A stretch of 64,000 nt of DNA from Actinopolyspora alba (GTDB lineage: Bacteria > Actinomycetota > Actinomycetes > Mycobacteriales > Pseudonocardiaceae): positions 124,001-188,000 of the forward strand of contig NZ_FOMZ01000003.1 in NCBI RefSeq assembly GCF_900112765.1. Reading direction: 5' to 3'. The number at the start of each line of letters is the position of its first letter. Within the stretch, counting starts at the first letter, position 1. Below the pieces are notes generated by a model. That model saw nothing but the letters and a program-made list of their open reading frames with translations, searched no databases and was not told the DNA's origin. Of this stretch, positions 10,055 through 19,668 are shown piece by piece. The position numbers and the translations under genes are program-made.

Positions 10055-10672
10055 ATGAGTAAGCTACACAAGCTTAAGGCGTACTTCGGCATGGTCCCGG
10101 CCGAAGAAGTCGACGAGTACGACGAAGCGCCCGACGGATACGCTCCGGACTACGACGAGTACGACTCGTCGGAGGACAGGACGCTCGCCTCGCGCCGGCA
10201 CATCGGCACACGCGGTGGCGGCCAGGACGATGATCAAGAGGACGGCCATGACAGTGAGCCACGCTCCCGCGTCACGCGTACTCGGAGGCAGTGGGGAGCC
10301 GAGAGTCCGGTGCGCGGTTCGTTGGCGGTGGATCCCAACCTGGAACAGACTCCACGGTTGCGCGCGGTGACCGACACGGGCAGCCACTACAGTTTGAGCA
10401 AGATCACAACCTTGCATCCGCGCAGCTACAGTGAGGCGCGGACCATCGGGGAGCAGTACCGCGACGGCACACCGGTGATCATGAACCTGACCGAGATGGA
10501 CGAGGCCGACGCCAAGCGGCTGGTGGACTTCGCCGCTGGTCTGGCCTTCGCGATGCGTGGTTCCATCGAGAAGGTCACCAGCCGCGTGTTCCTGCTCTCG
10601 CCCCCCAACGTCGACGTGGCGGCCGAGGACAAACGCCGCCTCGCCGAGGGGGCCTTTTTCAATTACGGGTGA
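10055..10672 (+). CDS. sepF: Cell division protein SepF
   Basis: SepF is a membrane-bending ring protein that tethers the FtsZ C-terminal peptide to the membrane; in actinobacteria it replaces FtsA/ZipA. The 205-residue protein starts with an amphipathic helix (MSKLHKLKAYFGMV), followed by a ~95-residue acidic then basic disordered linker. The SepF core (TTLHPRSYSEARTIG, GTPVIMNLTEMDEADAKRLV, FLLSPPNVDV) ends in AEGAFFNYG. ATG 10055 follows GGAGGAAGGGG; an in-frame TTG at 10049 lies too close to that site. Confidence 0.96.
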   Translation: MSKLHKLKAYFGMVPAEEVDEYDEAPDGYAPDYDEYDSSEDRTLASRRHIGTRGGGQDDDQEDGHDSEPRSRVTRTRRQWGAESPVRGSLAVDPNLEQTPRLRAVTDTGSHYSLSKITTLHPRSYSEARTIGEQYRDGTPVIMNLTEMDEADAKRLVDFAAGLAFAMRGSIEKVTSRVFLLSPPNVDVAAEDKRRLAEGAFFNYG

Positions 10673-10691
10673 GTGGTGGCAGAGTTGAGTT

Positions 10692-10976
10692 GTGGAACCG
10701 GCCCTGATCGTTCTTTACTATCTGCTGTTTTTCTTCTGGCTGCTGCTCATAGCGCGTATCGTGGTGGAGCTCGTTCGTGCGTTCGCCCGCGACTGGAGAC
10801 CCGGTGGCGGGGTTGCGATCGCACTGGAGACCATCTACACAGTGACCGATCCACCCGTACGCTTGCTGCGTCGGGTGATCCCGACGGTCCGAATCGGCAA
10901 CGTCGGGCTGGACTTGTCCATTATGGTGCTGCTGCTGGTCGTGTACATCTTGATGCGACTGGTTCAACCCGGGTAA
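10692..10976 (+). CDS. YggT family membrane protein
   Basis: This 94-residue protein has two hydrophobic segments (ALIVLYYLLFFFWLLLIARI and LDLSIMVLLLVVYILMRL). Between them is the family motif TDPPVRLLRRVIPTVRIGN, typical of YggT. YggT proteins are found in division clusters between sepF and divIVA; their exact function is not settled, though roles in osmotic tolerance and division have been proposed. Start GTG 10692, 19 bp after sepF. Confidence 0.92.
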   Translation: MEPALIVLYYLLFFFWLLLIARIVVELVRAFARDWRPGGGVAIALETIYTVTDPPVRLLRRVIPTVRIGNVGLDLSIMVLLLVVYILMRLVQPG

Positions 10977-11022
10977 CGGGGAACCCGGTGACTCGCAGCC
11001 GAGGAGTGCGTGAGGTGATCTT

Positions 11023-11892
11023 GTGGGTTTGACCCCCGCCGACGTCCATAACGTGGCGTTCAGCAAACCTCCCATCGGGAAACGGGGCTACAACGAGGAC
11101 GAGGTGGATGCCTTCCTCGATCTCGTCGAAGCCGAGCTCGCGCGGCTCGTGGAGGAGAACGGGGACTTGCGGAACCAGGTCGAGCAGCTGGAGACCCAGC
11201 TGCAGTCGGCCCAGTCCGATCTCGACGAGGCGCGGAGTCAGCCCGCCCCGGCCGATTCGGGCGCCGCCGCTGGTCCCTCGAGCTCCGCGGCCGCTTCCGA
11301 GGAGCCCCGCAGACTGCAACCCGTTCCCCCGCCCACAGCCGCTTCCGAGCAGACCTCGCCGGGCGGCGACCAGCACGTGCAGGCCGCCAAGGTGCTCGGC
11401 CTGGCGCAGGAGATGGCCGACCGGCTGACAGGTGAGGCCAAGACCGAGTCCGACGGGATGCTTTCCGAGGCGCGTACCAAGTCCGAACAGTTGCTCTCGG
11501 ACGCGCGGACCAAGGCCGACAGCATGGTCAACGACGCGCGCAGCCGAGCCGAAACGATGCTCAACGACGCGCGCAGCCGAGCCGAGACCCTGGAACGCCA
11601 GGCGCGTGAGAAGGCCGCGGGCCTGGAGCGGGACGCGCAGCACAAGCACGCCGAAGTGATGGGCAACATCACGCAGGAGAAGAACGCGCTCGAGAAGAAG
11701 ATCGAAACACTACGCACCTTCGAGCGGGAGTACCGCTCCCGACTGCAGACCTACCTGGAGTCGCAGCTACGTGAACTGCAGGATCGCGGTTCGGCCGCTC
11801 CGGCGGAGAACTCCAACAACAGCAGGTCGAACTCCTCGGGGCAGCAGAGTGGTAGCTACAACTTCGGGGCACGTGCCGCGGAAGCGGGCTGA
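11023..11892 (+). CDS. divIVA: Polar growth/division scaffold DivIVA (Wag31)
   Basis: DivIVA (Wag31) marks cell poles by sensing negative curvature and directs polar wall growth in actinobacteria. The N-terminus [20 protein letters not shown] and [18 protein letters not shown] is the diagnostic lipid-binding DivIVA domain (residues 1-60). A first coiled coil, a ~70-residue Ala/Ser/Pro-rich linker and a long second coiled coil follow (residues ~120-250), ending in a Ser/Asn-rich tail. Within the second coil the segment '[30 protein letters not shown]' repeats an 11-residue pattern. Start GTG 11023 is preceded by GTGAGG. Confidence 0.96.
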   Translation: MGLTPADVHNVAFSKPPIGKRGYNEDEVDAFLDLVEAELARLVEENGDLRNQVEQLETQLQSAQSDLDEARSQPAPADSGAAAGPSSSAAASEEPRRLQPVPPPTAASEQTSPGGDQHVQAAKVLGLAQEMADRLTGEAKTESDGMLSEARTKSEQLLSDARTKADSMVNDARSRAETMLNDARSRAETLERQAREKAAGLERDAQHKHAEVMGNITQEKNALEKKIETLRTFEREYRSRLQTYLESQLRELQDRGSAAPAENSNNSRSNSSGQQSGSYNFGARAAEAG

Positions 11893-11979
11893 GGTTTTCG
11901 GAGCGGGTGGCGCGTTTCGACGTGTCACCCGGCTCGTTGATCCGGGGCGTACGGTCCTCGGATCCAGCTGAAAGCGTGA

Positions 11980-12543
11980 GTGCTCGTGCTGTTGACAGTG
12001 CTGCTTCTCCTCCTGGTGGCCGCGGGTGTCCTGGTGTTCGCGGTGACCGCGGGCTCGGCCCAGTGGGCCTGGCTCTCGGTGCTGCTGTGCGCGGTGGCCG
12101 CCGTCCTGCTGTTCTGGTCCCGTGTCCGTGACAGGAAACGGGGCGCCTCCGCTCCCCGGCACTCGGCACACGCCGTCGCGGACGGCGAGGACGGCGCCGC
12201 ATCAGATCCGGTAACCGAATCCGAAGCCGTTCCGGACGGGGTCGGCACGACGGCCGGGGGCGACGCGGTCGTTCCGCCCGCGGAAGCCGTCGAGCCGGAT
12301 CCGGACACCGAGCCGTCCGAGCAGCGAACCGACGCCGCTGACGTGCTGTTGGTTTGCGAGTCGGACGCCGAGGTGCTCGTGATCGACGAGCGACCTCGCT
12401 ACCATCTCGACACCTGCTCGTGGGTCGGTGAGCGAGCCACCATGCCGCTGCCAGCCGGGGAGGCGCGTGAGCTCGGCTTCACCCCCTGCGCGGTCTGCTG
12501 CCCCGACACATCGGTGGCCCGACTGGAGCGGTCGAGCGCCTGA
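11980..12543 (+). CDS. Two-pass membrane protein with C-terminal Cys/His motif, unknown function
   Basis: The 187-residue protein has two membrane segments at the N-terminus (VLLTVLLLLLVAAGVLVFAV and WAWLSVLLCAVAAVLLFWS), a disordered acidic stretch (residues ~65-120), and a compact C-terminal domain. That domain has YHLDTCSWV then ARELGFTPCAVCCPD, a His-Cys...Cys-x2-Cys arrangement suggesting a small metal-binding or Ada-like fold. Homologues commonly follow divIVA in Pseudonocardiales, to my knowledge without experimental function. Start GTG 11980. Confidence 0.75.
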   Translation: MLVLLTVLLLLLVAAGVLVFAVTAGSAQWAWLSVLLCAVAAVLLFWSRVRDRKRGASAPRHSAHAVADGEDGAASDPVTESEAVPDGVGTTAGGDAVVPPAEAVEPDPDTEPSEQRTDAADVLLVCESDAEVLVIDERPRYHLDTCSWVGERATMPLPAGEARELGFTPCAVCCPDTSVARLERSSA

Positions 12544-12664
12544 AGCCGGTGGCACGTCGTGGCCCGCACCGTGCTCGGGAGGCAGCCGCGTGCCGGTGCC
12601 CCGATGGCTCGTCGAAACGCTTCCGAAAATCGGTGAGCGGGTGCGTGTCGCGCCCTGCGATGAT

Positions 12665-12960
12665 CGACTGGCATCCAACCGCTATGCTGGACCCAACGGC
12701 GTTGATCCGGCCATCACCGGGGAGCCTCCGGAAGAACGGATGCGAGCACGTGGTGTTCGTCTCTCAGTAGAACCGGACGGGCAGGCCCGTAACAGCCGTG
12801 AACGAGAGGTCACGTGCCGTTTTCCGGCCACGTGGCAAGCGGGGTGGTACCGCGGTACGCGAGCGTTGTCCCGCAGCGAGCTCGCAGTGTCGTCCCCGCT
12901 CGAGCATCTCGTCCGATGCTCGTGCGGTGTAACCACACGACACACTCGCGAGGAGCGCAT
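12665..12960 (+). promoter_or_regulatory. T-box riboswitch leader of ileS (ultrashort stem I, isoleucine specifier)
   Basis: The 420-bp gap before ileS contains the T-box core AAGCGGGGTGGTACCGCGG at 12837-12855. It is preceded by a stem-III-like hairpin (CACGTG...CACGTG, 12812-12834). A short stem I is formed by GCATCC (12671-12676) pairing with GGATGC near 12738; it carries an ATC isoleucine triplet in GGCCATCACCGGGG (around 12709-12722). A further perfect hairpin, GAGCATC/GATGCTC (12902-12921), precedes the Shine-Dalgarno GAGGAG (12950-12955). Actinobacterial ileS T-boxes act mainly on translation: uncharged tRNA-Ile stabilises the antisequestrator and frees the ribosome site. Boundaries are approximate. 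Confidence 0.88.
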
Positions 12961-12965
12961 CCGCG

Positions 12966-15900
12966 ATGGCTTATCCGAAGGTACCGTTCAACGGCGCGAG
13001 TTCCGAGAGTTCCGAAGCCGCTCGCTCCACCGACGCGGTGGCCGCGCAGCCGTCCTTTCCCACGATCGAGCACGAGGTCCTGGACTTCTGGACACGGGAC
13101 GACACCTTCCGCGCCAGCGTCGCCAACCGTGGATCCGGGCACAACGGTTCGAACGAGTTCGTGTTCTACGACGGGCCGCCGTTCGCGAACGGTCTGCCGC
13201 ACTACGGGCACCTGCTCACCGGGTATGCCAAGGACGTGGTGCCGCGGTACAAGACCATGCGTGGCTACCGTGTCGAGCGGAGGTTCGGCTGGGACTGCCA
13301 CGGTCTGCCCGCCGAGGTCGAGGCCGAGAAGCAGCTCGGTATCAGCGCCAAGTCCGAGATCGAGTCGATGGGTGTCGCCGAGTTCAACGAGGCCTGTCGT
13401 AGCTCGGTGCTGAGCTACACCGACGAATGGCAGGACTACGTCACTCGGCAGGCGCGTTGGGTGGACTTCTCCAACGACTACAAGACGCTGGATCTCGACT
13501 ACATGGAAAGCGTCATGTGGGCCTTCAGGACCCTCTGGGACAAGGGGTTGGTCTACAGCGGTTTCCGGGTGCTCTGGTACTGCTGGCGCTGCGAGACCCC
13601 GCTGTCCAACACCGAGACGCGCATGGACGACGTGTACCGGCAGCGGCAGGACCCAGCGGTCACCGTCGGGATGCGGCTGGACGCGCCGGGGGCCGTCTTC
13701 GACGGTGCGCTGGCCCTGGTTTGGACCACCACCCCATGGACGCTGCCCTCCAACCTCGCCGCGGCGGTGCATCCCGAGATCGAGTACGTGCTGGTGCGGC
13801 CCGCCGACAGTGAGCACTCCTACGTCCTGGCCGCCGACCGGTTGGATGCCTACACCAGGGAGCTCGGCGAGGACGCCGCCGAGCACGTCGTCGCCCGATT
13901 CAGCGGTAGTGAGCTGCTGGGGACCCGGTACGAGCCGCCGTTCGACTTCTTCACGGGCAGGCAGAACGCGCACCGCGTCCTGGCCGCCGACTACGTCACC
14001 ACCGACGACGGCACCGGGCTGGTGCACATCGCCCCCGCCTTCGGTGAGGAGGACAAGGCGGTCACCGATGCGGCCGGGATCGAGCCCGTGGTGCCGGTCG
14101 ACGAGCACGGCAGGTTCACCTCGGAGGTCGCGCCCTACGAGGGGCAGCAGGTCTTCGAGGCGAACAAGGCGATCATCAGGGATCTCAAAGCCGCGGGATC
14201 ATTGCTGCGTCACGAGACCTACGACCACCCCTATCCGCACTGCTGGCGCTGTGACAACGCGCTGATCCAGCGTGCGGTGTCCTCCTGGTTCGTCGAGGTC
14301 AGCCGGTTCCGCGACCGGATGGTGGAGCTCAACCAGCGGATCGACTGGGTACCCGAGCACATCAGGGACGGCCAGTTCGGCAAGTGGTTGGAGAACGCGC
14401 GGGACTGGAACATCTCCCGCAACCGCTACTGGGGCTCCCCGATCCCGGTGTGGGTCTCCGACGACCCGGAGTACCCCCGTACGGACGTGTACGGCTCGCT
14501 CGACGAGCTGGAGGCCGACTTCGGTGTGCGTCCCACCGATCTCCACCGTCCGAACATCGACCTGTTGACACGTCCGAACCCGGACGATCCCACCGGCGGG
14601 TCCACCATGCGTCGGGTTCCGGACGTGCTGGACTGCTGGTTCGAGTCGGGGGCCATGCCCTTCGCGCAGGTGCACTATCCGTTCGAGAACGCCGAGTGGT
14701 TCGAACACCACCACTACCCGGGCGACTTCATCGTGGAGTACAGCGGGCAGACCCGCGGCTGGTTCTACACCCTGCACGTGCTCGCCACCGCGCTGTTCGA
14801 CAGGCCCGCGTTCGCACACGTGCTCGCGCACGGGATCGTGCTCGGCCACGACGGGCTCAAGATGTCCAAGTCCAAGCGCAACTACCCGGACGTGCGCGAG
14901 GTCTTCGAGCGTGACGGGGCCGACGCGATGCGCTGGTTCCTGATGTCCAGCCCGATCCTGCGTGGCGGGGATCTCGTCGTCACCGAGAAGGGAATCCGGG
15001 ACGCGGTCCGGCAGGCGGTGCTGCCGCTGTGGAACTCCTGGTACTTCCTCGCGCTCTACGCCAACGCGGAGAGCGTCGAGGGAACTCGACGCACCGACAG
15101 CGGGCACGTGCTCGACCGCTACGTACTCGCCAAGACGCGCGAGCTCGTCGACAACACCCGGGAGGCGATGGACGCGTTCGACCTCTCCGGAGCGTGCGCG
15201 GCCGTGCGGGACTTCCTGGAGGTGCTGACCAACTGGTACGTCCGGCGGTCGCGTGACCGTTTCTGGGCGGGTGATCGGGACGCCATCGACACGCTGCACA
15301 CCGTTCTCGAGATCACCTGCCGAGTGGTCGCACCGCTGTTGCCGTTGACCGCCGAGGCGGTCTGGCGCGGACTGACCGGCGGGCGTTCGGTTCACCTGGC
15401 GGACTGGCCGGAGGCCGAGGAACTTCCCGCCGACCCCGAGCTGGTATCCGCGATGGACAGCGTTCGTCAGGTGTGCTCGGCCGCGCTCGGGTTGCGCAAG
15501 TCGAACAAACTTCGCGTCCGGTTGCCGTTGCGCCGGTTGGTCGTGGCGTTGCCGCGCTCGGAGTCACTGCTCCCGTTCGTCGAGCTCGTGCGGGACGAGG
15601 TCAACGTCAAGAACGTCGAGCTGACCTCAGATGTCGCCGCGCACGGCCACTTCGAGGTCTCGGTCAACGCCCGGGTGGCGGGACCGCGACTCGGTGGCGA
15701 TGTGCAGAAGGCGATCAAAGCGGTCAAATCCGGTGAGTGGACCCGTACCTCGCAGGGCGGTGTGCTGGCTGCGGGGATCGAACTGCATCCGGAGGAGTTC
15801 TCCGAGCACCTGGTGTCGACCGACCCCGGTGCGGCCACCGCGCTGCCGAGCGGTGACGGACTGGTGGTGCTGGACACCGAGGTGACGACCCAGCTCGCCA

Positions 15901-16160
15901 CCGAGGGATTGGCCCGGGATGTCGTCAGGGTGGTGCAGCAGGCCAGGCGCGAGGCGGGGTTGGTCGTCTCGGACCGGATCGTGGCGACCATCGCCGCCCC
16001 CGAGCCGGTCCGTGCGGCCGTGGCGGAACACCGCTCGTTCGTCGCCGGCGAGACGTTGGCCGACGAGATCGAGTCGGTCGAGACGGCGGGTGACGGGGCG
16101 CTGGTCGGCACTGTCGGCGACGCCGACACCGAGATCGCGGTTTCGGTGGTCAAGTCCTGA
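12966..16160 (+). CDS. ileS: Isoleucine--tRNA ligase (type 2)
   Basis: IleRS charges tRNA-Ile and edits misactivated valine. The 1064-residue length and sequence resemble the eukaryote-like type 2 enzymes of actinobacteria, often less sensitive to mupirocin. The class I HIGH motif is PHYGHLL (H79-H82), with PPFANG upstream. The CP1 editing domain has [11 protein letters not shown] and [33 protein letters not shown] and KMSKS at 632-636 ([14 protein letters not shown]) complete the core, with an anticodon-binding domain and a C-terminal extension after residue ~680. The T-box leader upstream indicates regulation by tRNA-Ile charging. Confidence 0.98.
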   Translation: MAYPKVPFNGASSESSEAARSTDAVAAQPSFPTIEHEVLDFWTRDDTFRASVANRGSGHNGSNEFVFYDGPPFANGLPHYGHLLTGYAKDVVPRYKTMRGYRVERRFGWDCHGLPAEVEAEKQLGISAKSEIESMGVAEFNEACRSSVLSYTDEWQDYVTRQARWVDFSNDYKTLDLDYMESVMWAFRTLWDKGLVYSGFRVLWYCWRCETPLSNTETRMDDVYRQRQDPAVTVGMRLDAPGAVFDGALALVWTTTPWTLPSNLAAAVHPEIEYVLVRPADSEHSYVLAADRLDAYTRELGEDAAEHVVARFSGSELLGTRYEPPFDFFTGRQNAHRVLAADYVTTDDGTGLVHIAPAFGEEDKAVTDAAGIEPVVPVDEHGRFTSEVAPYEGQQVFEANKAIIRDLKAAGSLLRHETYDHPYPHCWRCDNALIQRAVSSWFVEVSRFRDRMVELNQRIDWVPEHIRDGQFGKWLENARDWNISRNRYWGSPIPVWVSDDPEYPRTDVYGSLDELEADFGVRPTDLHRPNIDLLTRPNPDDPTGGSTMRRVPDVLDCWFESGAMPFAQVHYPFENAEWFEHHHYPGDFIVEYSGQTRGWFYTLHVLATALFDRPAFAHVLAHGIVLGHDGLKMSKSKRNYPDVREVFERDGADAMRWFLMSSPILRGGDLVVTEKGIRDAVRQAVLPLWNSWYFLALYANAESVEGTRRTDSGHVLDRYVLAKTRELVDNTREAMDAFDLSGACAAVRDFLEVLTNWYVRRSRDRFWAGDRDAIDTLHTVLEITCRVVAPLLPLTAEAVWRGLTGGRSVHLADWPEAEELPADPELVSAMDSVRQVCSAALGLRKSNKLRVRLPLRRLVVALPRSESLLPFVELVRDEVNVKNVELTSDVAAHGHFEVSVNARVAGPRLGGDVQKAIKAVKSGEWTRTSQGGVLAAGIELHPEEFSEHLVSTDPGAATALPSGDGLVVLDTEVTTQLATEGLARDVVRVVQQARREAGLVVSDRIVATIAAPEPVRAAVAEHRSFVAGETLADEIESVETAGDGALVGTVGDADTEIAVSVVKS

Positions 16161-16192
16161 CCGAACGCGCCGTTCCGATCGTGCTGAGCCCG

Positions 16193-16223
16193 GTGGGCGG
16201 GACCTTTCCGAAGGTCCCGCCAC
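16193..16223. terminator. Bidirectional terminator hairpin between ileS and gnd
   Basis: Perfect 11-bp inverted repeat GGCGGGACCTT (16196-16206) / AAGGTCCCGCC (16211-16221) with a TCCG tetraloop, extended by two more pairs outside. It lies between two convergent stops. No long T-run follows, which is usual in high-GC actinomycetes. Confidence 0.75.
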
Positions 16224-16248
16224 TCGGCGAATCGGCGGGATTCGCCGA

Positions 16249-17682
16249 TCAGTCCTCGTGCTCGGAGCGATCGGCCGACCATTCGGTGTGGAAAACCCCC
16301 GCGAGATCGGTCCGACGGTAGGTGTGCGCTCCGAAGTAGTCCCGCTGCCCCTGGATCAGGGCGGCGGGCAACCGCTGGGCCCGAACGGTGTCGTAGTAGG
16401 CCAACGCCGTCGAGATCCCGGGTACCGGCACTCCGGCCGCCGTGGCGGTGGCGACCACACGGCGCCACGAGTCCTGGGCCTCGCCGAGCGCCTCGCGGAA
16501 GTCGTCGTCGGCGAGCAGACCGGCCGGTCCGGAGGTCTGGTCGTAGGCCGCTCGGATGCGGTCCAGGAATTCCGCCCTGATGATGCAGCCGCCCCGCCAG
16601 ATCGTGGCGATGGCGCCGAGGTCGATGTTCCACTCGTAGGTCTCGCTGCCCGCCTGGATCTGGTCGAAGCCCTGGGCGTAAGCGATGATCTTGGAGGCGT
16701 ACAGGGCGCGTTCCACGTCGGCGACGAATCGCTCGGGGGCGTCGACCACGGGTTCCGTCGAGGGTCCGGGGAGCCCGGCCGCGTCCGCTCGTAGTCGCGG
16801 CTGTCCGGAGATCGAGCGCGCGAACACCGCTTCGGCGATCCCGGTCACCGGGCTGGCCAGTTCCAGGGCGTTCTGTACGGTCCAGCGGCCGGTTCCCTTC
16901 TGCTCGGCCTGGTCCAGCACCACGTCGACGAACGGCCGGGAGGTGCGGCTGTCCACGTGACCGAGCACCTCGGCGGTGATCTCGATCAGATAGGAGTTCA
17001 ACCGGCCGGTGTTGAACCGGCGGAACGTTTCGGCGATCTCGGCGGGTTCTCGTCCCAGAACCTTGCGCAGCAGGTCGTAGGTCTCCGCGATGAGCTGCAT
17101 GTCGGCGTACTCGATGCCGTTGTGCACCATTTTGACGAAGTGACCCGCCCCGTCCGCCCCCACATGGGTGACGCACGGCGTGCCGTCCACGTTGGCGGCG
17201 ATCGAGCGCAGGATGGGCTCCAGCTCACGGTAGGCGTCGGTCGAGCCTCCCGGCATGATGCTGGGGCCGTGCAGCGCCCCCTCCTCGCCACCGGACACGC
17301 CTGCCCCGACGAAGTGCACTCCCCGGTCGATCAGTGCCGCTTCCCGACGTCGGGTGTCGGTGAAGTTGGCGTTCCCGGCGTCGACGAGGACGTCTCCCGA
17401 GTCCAACATCGGCACGAGCTCGTCGATCACCGCGTCGGTGGGGGTGCCGGCCTTGACCATGATCACCAGGCGACGGGGGCGTTCCAACGTGTCGACGAGT
17501 TCCCGCAGCGACCCGGTGGCCAGGAATTTTCCCTCGTCCCCGAATCGCGTGATCAACTCGTCGGTGCGTTCCCGGTGGCGGTTGTGCACGGCCACCCGCT
17601 GCCCGTTGCGGGCGAGATTGCGGGCCAGGTTCCTGCCCATGACGGCCAGGCCAGTAACCCCGATGTTCGCCTTGTCGCTCAT
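16249..17682 (-). CDS. gnd: 6-phosphogluconate dehydrogenase, NADP-dependent, decarboxylating
   Basis: Gnd oxidatively decarboxylates 6-phosphogluconate to ribulose 5-phosphate in the pentose phosphate pathway. The 477 residues match the long, homodimeric form. The N-terminus NIGVTGLAVMGRNLARNLAR is the coenzyme-binding fold. The substrate motif GAGVSGGEEGALHGPSIMPG, the catalytic-lysine region DGAGHFVKMVHNGIEY and the C-terminal WRGGCIIRAEFLD are conserved. The gene stands alone on the minus strand, divergent from lspA across 221 bp and convergent with ileS. Confidence 0.97.
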   Translation of the reverse strand: MSDKANIGVTGLAVMGRNLARNLARNGQRVAVHNRHRERTDELITRFGDEGKFLATGSLRELVDTLERPRRLVIMVKAGTPTDAVIDELVPMLDSGDVLVDAGNANFTDTRRREAALIDRGVHFVGAGVSGGEEGALHGPSIMPGGSTDAYRELEPILRSIAANVDGTPCVTHVGADGAGHFVKMVHNGIEYADMQLIAETYDLLRKVLGREPAEIAETFRRFNTGRLNSYLIEITAEVLGHVDSRTSRPFVDVVLDQAEQKGTGRWTVQNALELASPVTGIAEAVFARSISGQPRLRADAAGLPGPSTEPVVDAPERFVADVERALYASKIIAYAQGFDQIQAGSETYEWNIDLGAIATIWRGGCIIRAEFLDRIRAAYDQTSGPAGLLADDDFREALGEAQDSWRRVVATATAAGVPVPGISTALAYYDTVRAQRLPAALIQGQRDYFGAHTYRRTDLAGVFHTEWSADRSEHED

Positions 17683-17903
17683 CCGCGCTCCGATCCGATG
17701 TCCCGATCCGCGACGCGAACCGGGGTGTCCGCTCGGGCAACATCCTCAGTTGGTCCCGTGTTCCAAGGGCATGACTAGCGCACAGCCACGGTTCTCGCAG
17801 CACGGGATTCGCCGCGAACCACCGCTTCGCGGTCGGGTGCGAAAGCACACCGCCCTCCCGGCCTGGCTGCACCCCGTCCCGTCCGGTCAGGGAGAATGGG
17901 GGA

Positions 17904-18656
17904 GTGAGCGATGAGCACCACACGACCGACCCCTCCGGTTCCGCACGTTCGGCGCCCGGCTCGGCCACCGAACGTCGTGGTCCGCCGCGCCCCCGATTGT
18001 TGGTGCTGCTGTTCGGGATCGCCGTGGTCCTGATCGGGGCGGACGCGATCACCAAGTCATTGGCGGTGGCCGAGCTGGAGGACCGAGAGCCGGTCAAGCT
18101 GTTCGGCGGGGCCCTCTACTTGGTGCTCTTCCGCAATCCGGGAGCCGCGTTCAACATCGGCACCGGTCTGACCTGGCTGCTGGCGCTGCTGGCGATCGTG
18201 GTGATCGGCGTCATAGTCTGGTTCGCCCCGAAGCTCCGTTCCACCGGTTGGGCGGTGGGCATCGGCCTGGTGCTGGGAGGTGCCTGCGGCAATCTCGTCG
18301 ACCGGATATTCCGGGAGCCCGCTCCGCTGCGCGGTCACGTGATCGACTTCCTGTCCGTGTTCGCACCGGACGGAAGCGTCTGGCCGGTGTTCAACCTGGC
18401 CGACTCCGGCATCGTGTGTGGTGGAGTGCTGATCGTACTGCTGGCACTGCTGGGCTACGACTACGACGGAACCGTGCATCGGCGGGGGACGGAACGGAGC
18501 ACCACCGGCGACAGCGATGATCACGGCGACAGCGATGATCACACTGCCGGGGGTGAGCGAGGCGAGGCCGCGGACGATCACTCTTCCGAGCGGGGGAGGG
18601 CTTCGCCGGGATCGGTCGAGGAACAGCGACGTGACGACGGTGGGGGAAGCTCGTGA
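17904..18656 (+). CDS. lspA: Lipoprotein signal peptidase (signal peptidase II)
   Basis: LspA removes signal peptides from diacylglyceryl-modified prolipoproteins in the membrane. Four hydrophobic segments are visible. The catalytic aspartates lie in [14 protein letters not shown] and [11 protein letters not shown], with [11 protein letters not shown] in between, as in the family. The protein is longer than usual (250 versus about 160-200 residues) because of a polar N-terminal extension and a ~70-residue hydrophilic C-terminal tail rich in Asp, His, Glu and Arg. The tail includes a tandem GDSDDH repeat. Start GTG 17904. The stop overlaps the rluD start by 4 bp. Confidence 0.96.
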   Translation: MSDEHHTTDPSGSARSAPGSATERRGPPRPRLLVLLFGIAVVLIGADAITKSLAVAELEDREPVKLFGGALYLVLFRNPGAAFNIGTGLTWLLALLAIVVIGVIVWFAPKLRSTGWAVGIGLVLGGACGNLVDRIFREPAPLRGHVIDFLSVFAPDGSVWPVFNLADSGIVCGGVLIVLLALLGYDYDGTVHRRGTERSTTGDSDDHGDSDDHTAGGERGEAADDHSSERGRASPGSVEEQRRDDGGGSS

Positions 18657-19585
18657 GTGAGTTGCGCACACTGCCCGTGCCCGACGGGCTCGACGGCATG
18701 CGGGTGGACTCCGGACTGGCCAAGCTGCTGGGTGTGTCGCGCAACACCGTCGTGGCGCTGACCACCTCCGGAGACGTCGAGTTGGACGGCGCGCCCGCCG
18801 GTAAGTCGGACCGGTTGCTGGCCGGTTCGTGGCTCGAGGTGCGGCTTCCCGGCGAGGAAGCACCCCCCGAGATCGTCGCGGTGCCCGTGGCGGGGCTGAC
18901 GATCGTGCACGAGGACGACGACATCGTGGTGGTCAACAAGCCCATAGGCGTGGCGGTTCACCCCAGCCCCGGCTGGGAGGGACCGACCGTGCTCGGCGGG
19001 CTGGCCGCGGCGGGGGTCAACCTCGCCGTCTCCGGCCCCTCGGAACGGCAGGGAGTGGTACACCGCCTCGACGCGGGCACCACGGGAGTCATGGTGCTGG
19101 CGAAGTCGGAACGTGCCTACTCCGCGTTGAAGCGTGCGTTCAAGGAACGCACGGTGGACAAGCACTACCACGCCCTGGTGCAGGGGCACCCCGATCCGAG
19201 TCGAGGCACGATCGACGCGCCCATAGACCGCCATCCCAGGGTCGATCACAAGTTCGCCGTGGTCACCGACGGTAAGCCCAGCGTCACCCACTACGAGACG
19301 GTGGAGGCGTTCCGGGCGGCCTCGCTGGTGGACGTGAAGCTCGAGACCGGTCGCACCCATCAGATAAGGGTGCACTTCTCGGCAGTGCGCCATCCCTGCG
19401 TCGGTGATCTGACCTACGGCGCCGATCCGACGCTCGCACGGCGGCTGGGCCTCACCAGACAGTGGTTGCACGCGTACTCGCTGTCCTTCGAGCACCCCGG
19501 TTACGGCGATCGGGTGACTTTCGACAGCGACTACCCGGCGGACCTGAGTGAAGCGTTGGAGCAGCTGCGGGAACAGGACCACTGA
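18653..19585 (+). CDS. rluD: RluA-family 23S rRNA pseudouridine synthase
   Basis: The enzyme isomerises uridines in 23S rRNA. An N-terminal S4 RNA-binding domain (residues ~15-70: [20 protein letters not shown]) precedes the RluA catalytic domain. The signature [18 protein letters not shown] holds the catalytic aspartate, with [11 protein letters not shown] before it and [13 protein letters not shown] and [10 protein letters not shown] after. The length of 310 residues is normal. It is translationally coupled to lspA, a conserved pair in actinobacteria. The exact RluD-type target positions are inferred from family and gene order. Confidence 0.93.
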   Translation: MSELRTLPVPDGLDGMRVDSGLAKLLGVSRNTVVALTTSGDVELDGAPAGKSDRLLAGSWLEVRLPGEEAPPEIVAVPVAGLTIVHEDDDIVVVNKPIGVAVHPSPGWEGPTVLGGLAAAGVNLAVSGPSERQGVVHRLDAGTTGVMVLAKSERAYSALKRAFKERTVDKHYHALVQGHPDPSRGTIDAPIDRHPRVDHKFAVVTDGKPSVTHYETVEAFRAASLVDVKLETGRTHQIRVHFSAVRHPCVGDLTYGADPTLARRLGLTRQWLHAYSLSFEHPGYGDRVTFDSDYPADLSEALEQLREQDH

Positions 19586-19668
19586 GCCGCTCCAGGTGTC
19601 CACGCCGCACCGTCTGCGGTCCTTCCGGTGCCGACCGCGAGCGGTGCGCAAGGTTCGCCACCCGCCGC

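Noticed and set aside
15467-17176. 569-codon minus-strand open frame across the ileS end and gnd
   Set aside because: It runs through the ileS stop and the terminator in a different frame from gnd; low-complexity antisense sequence.
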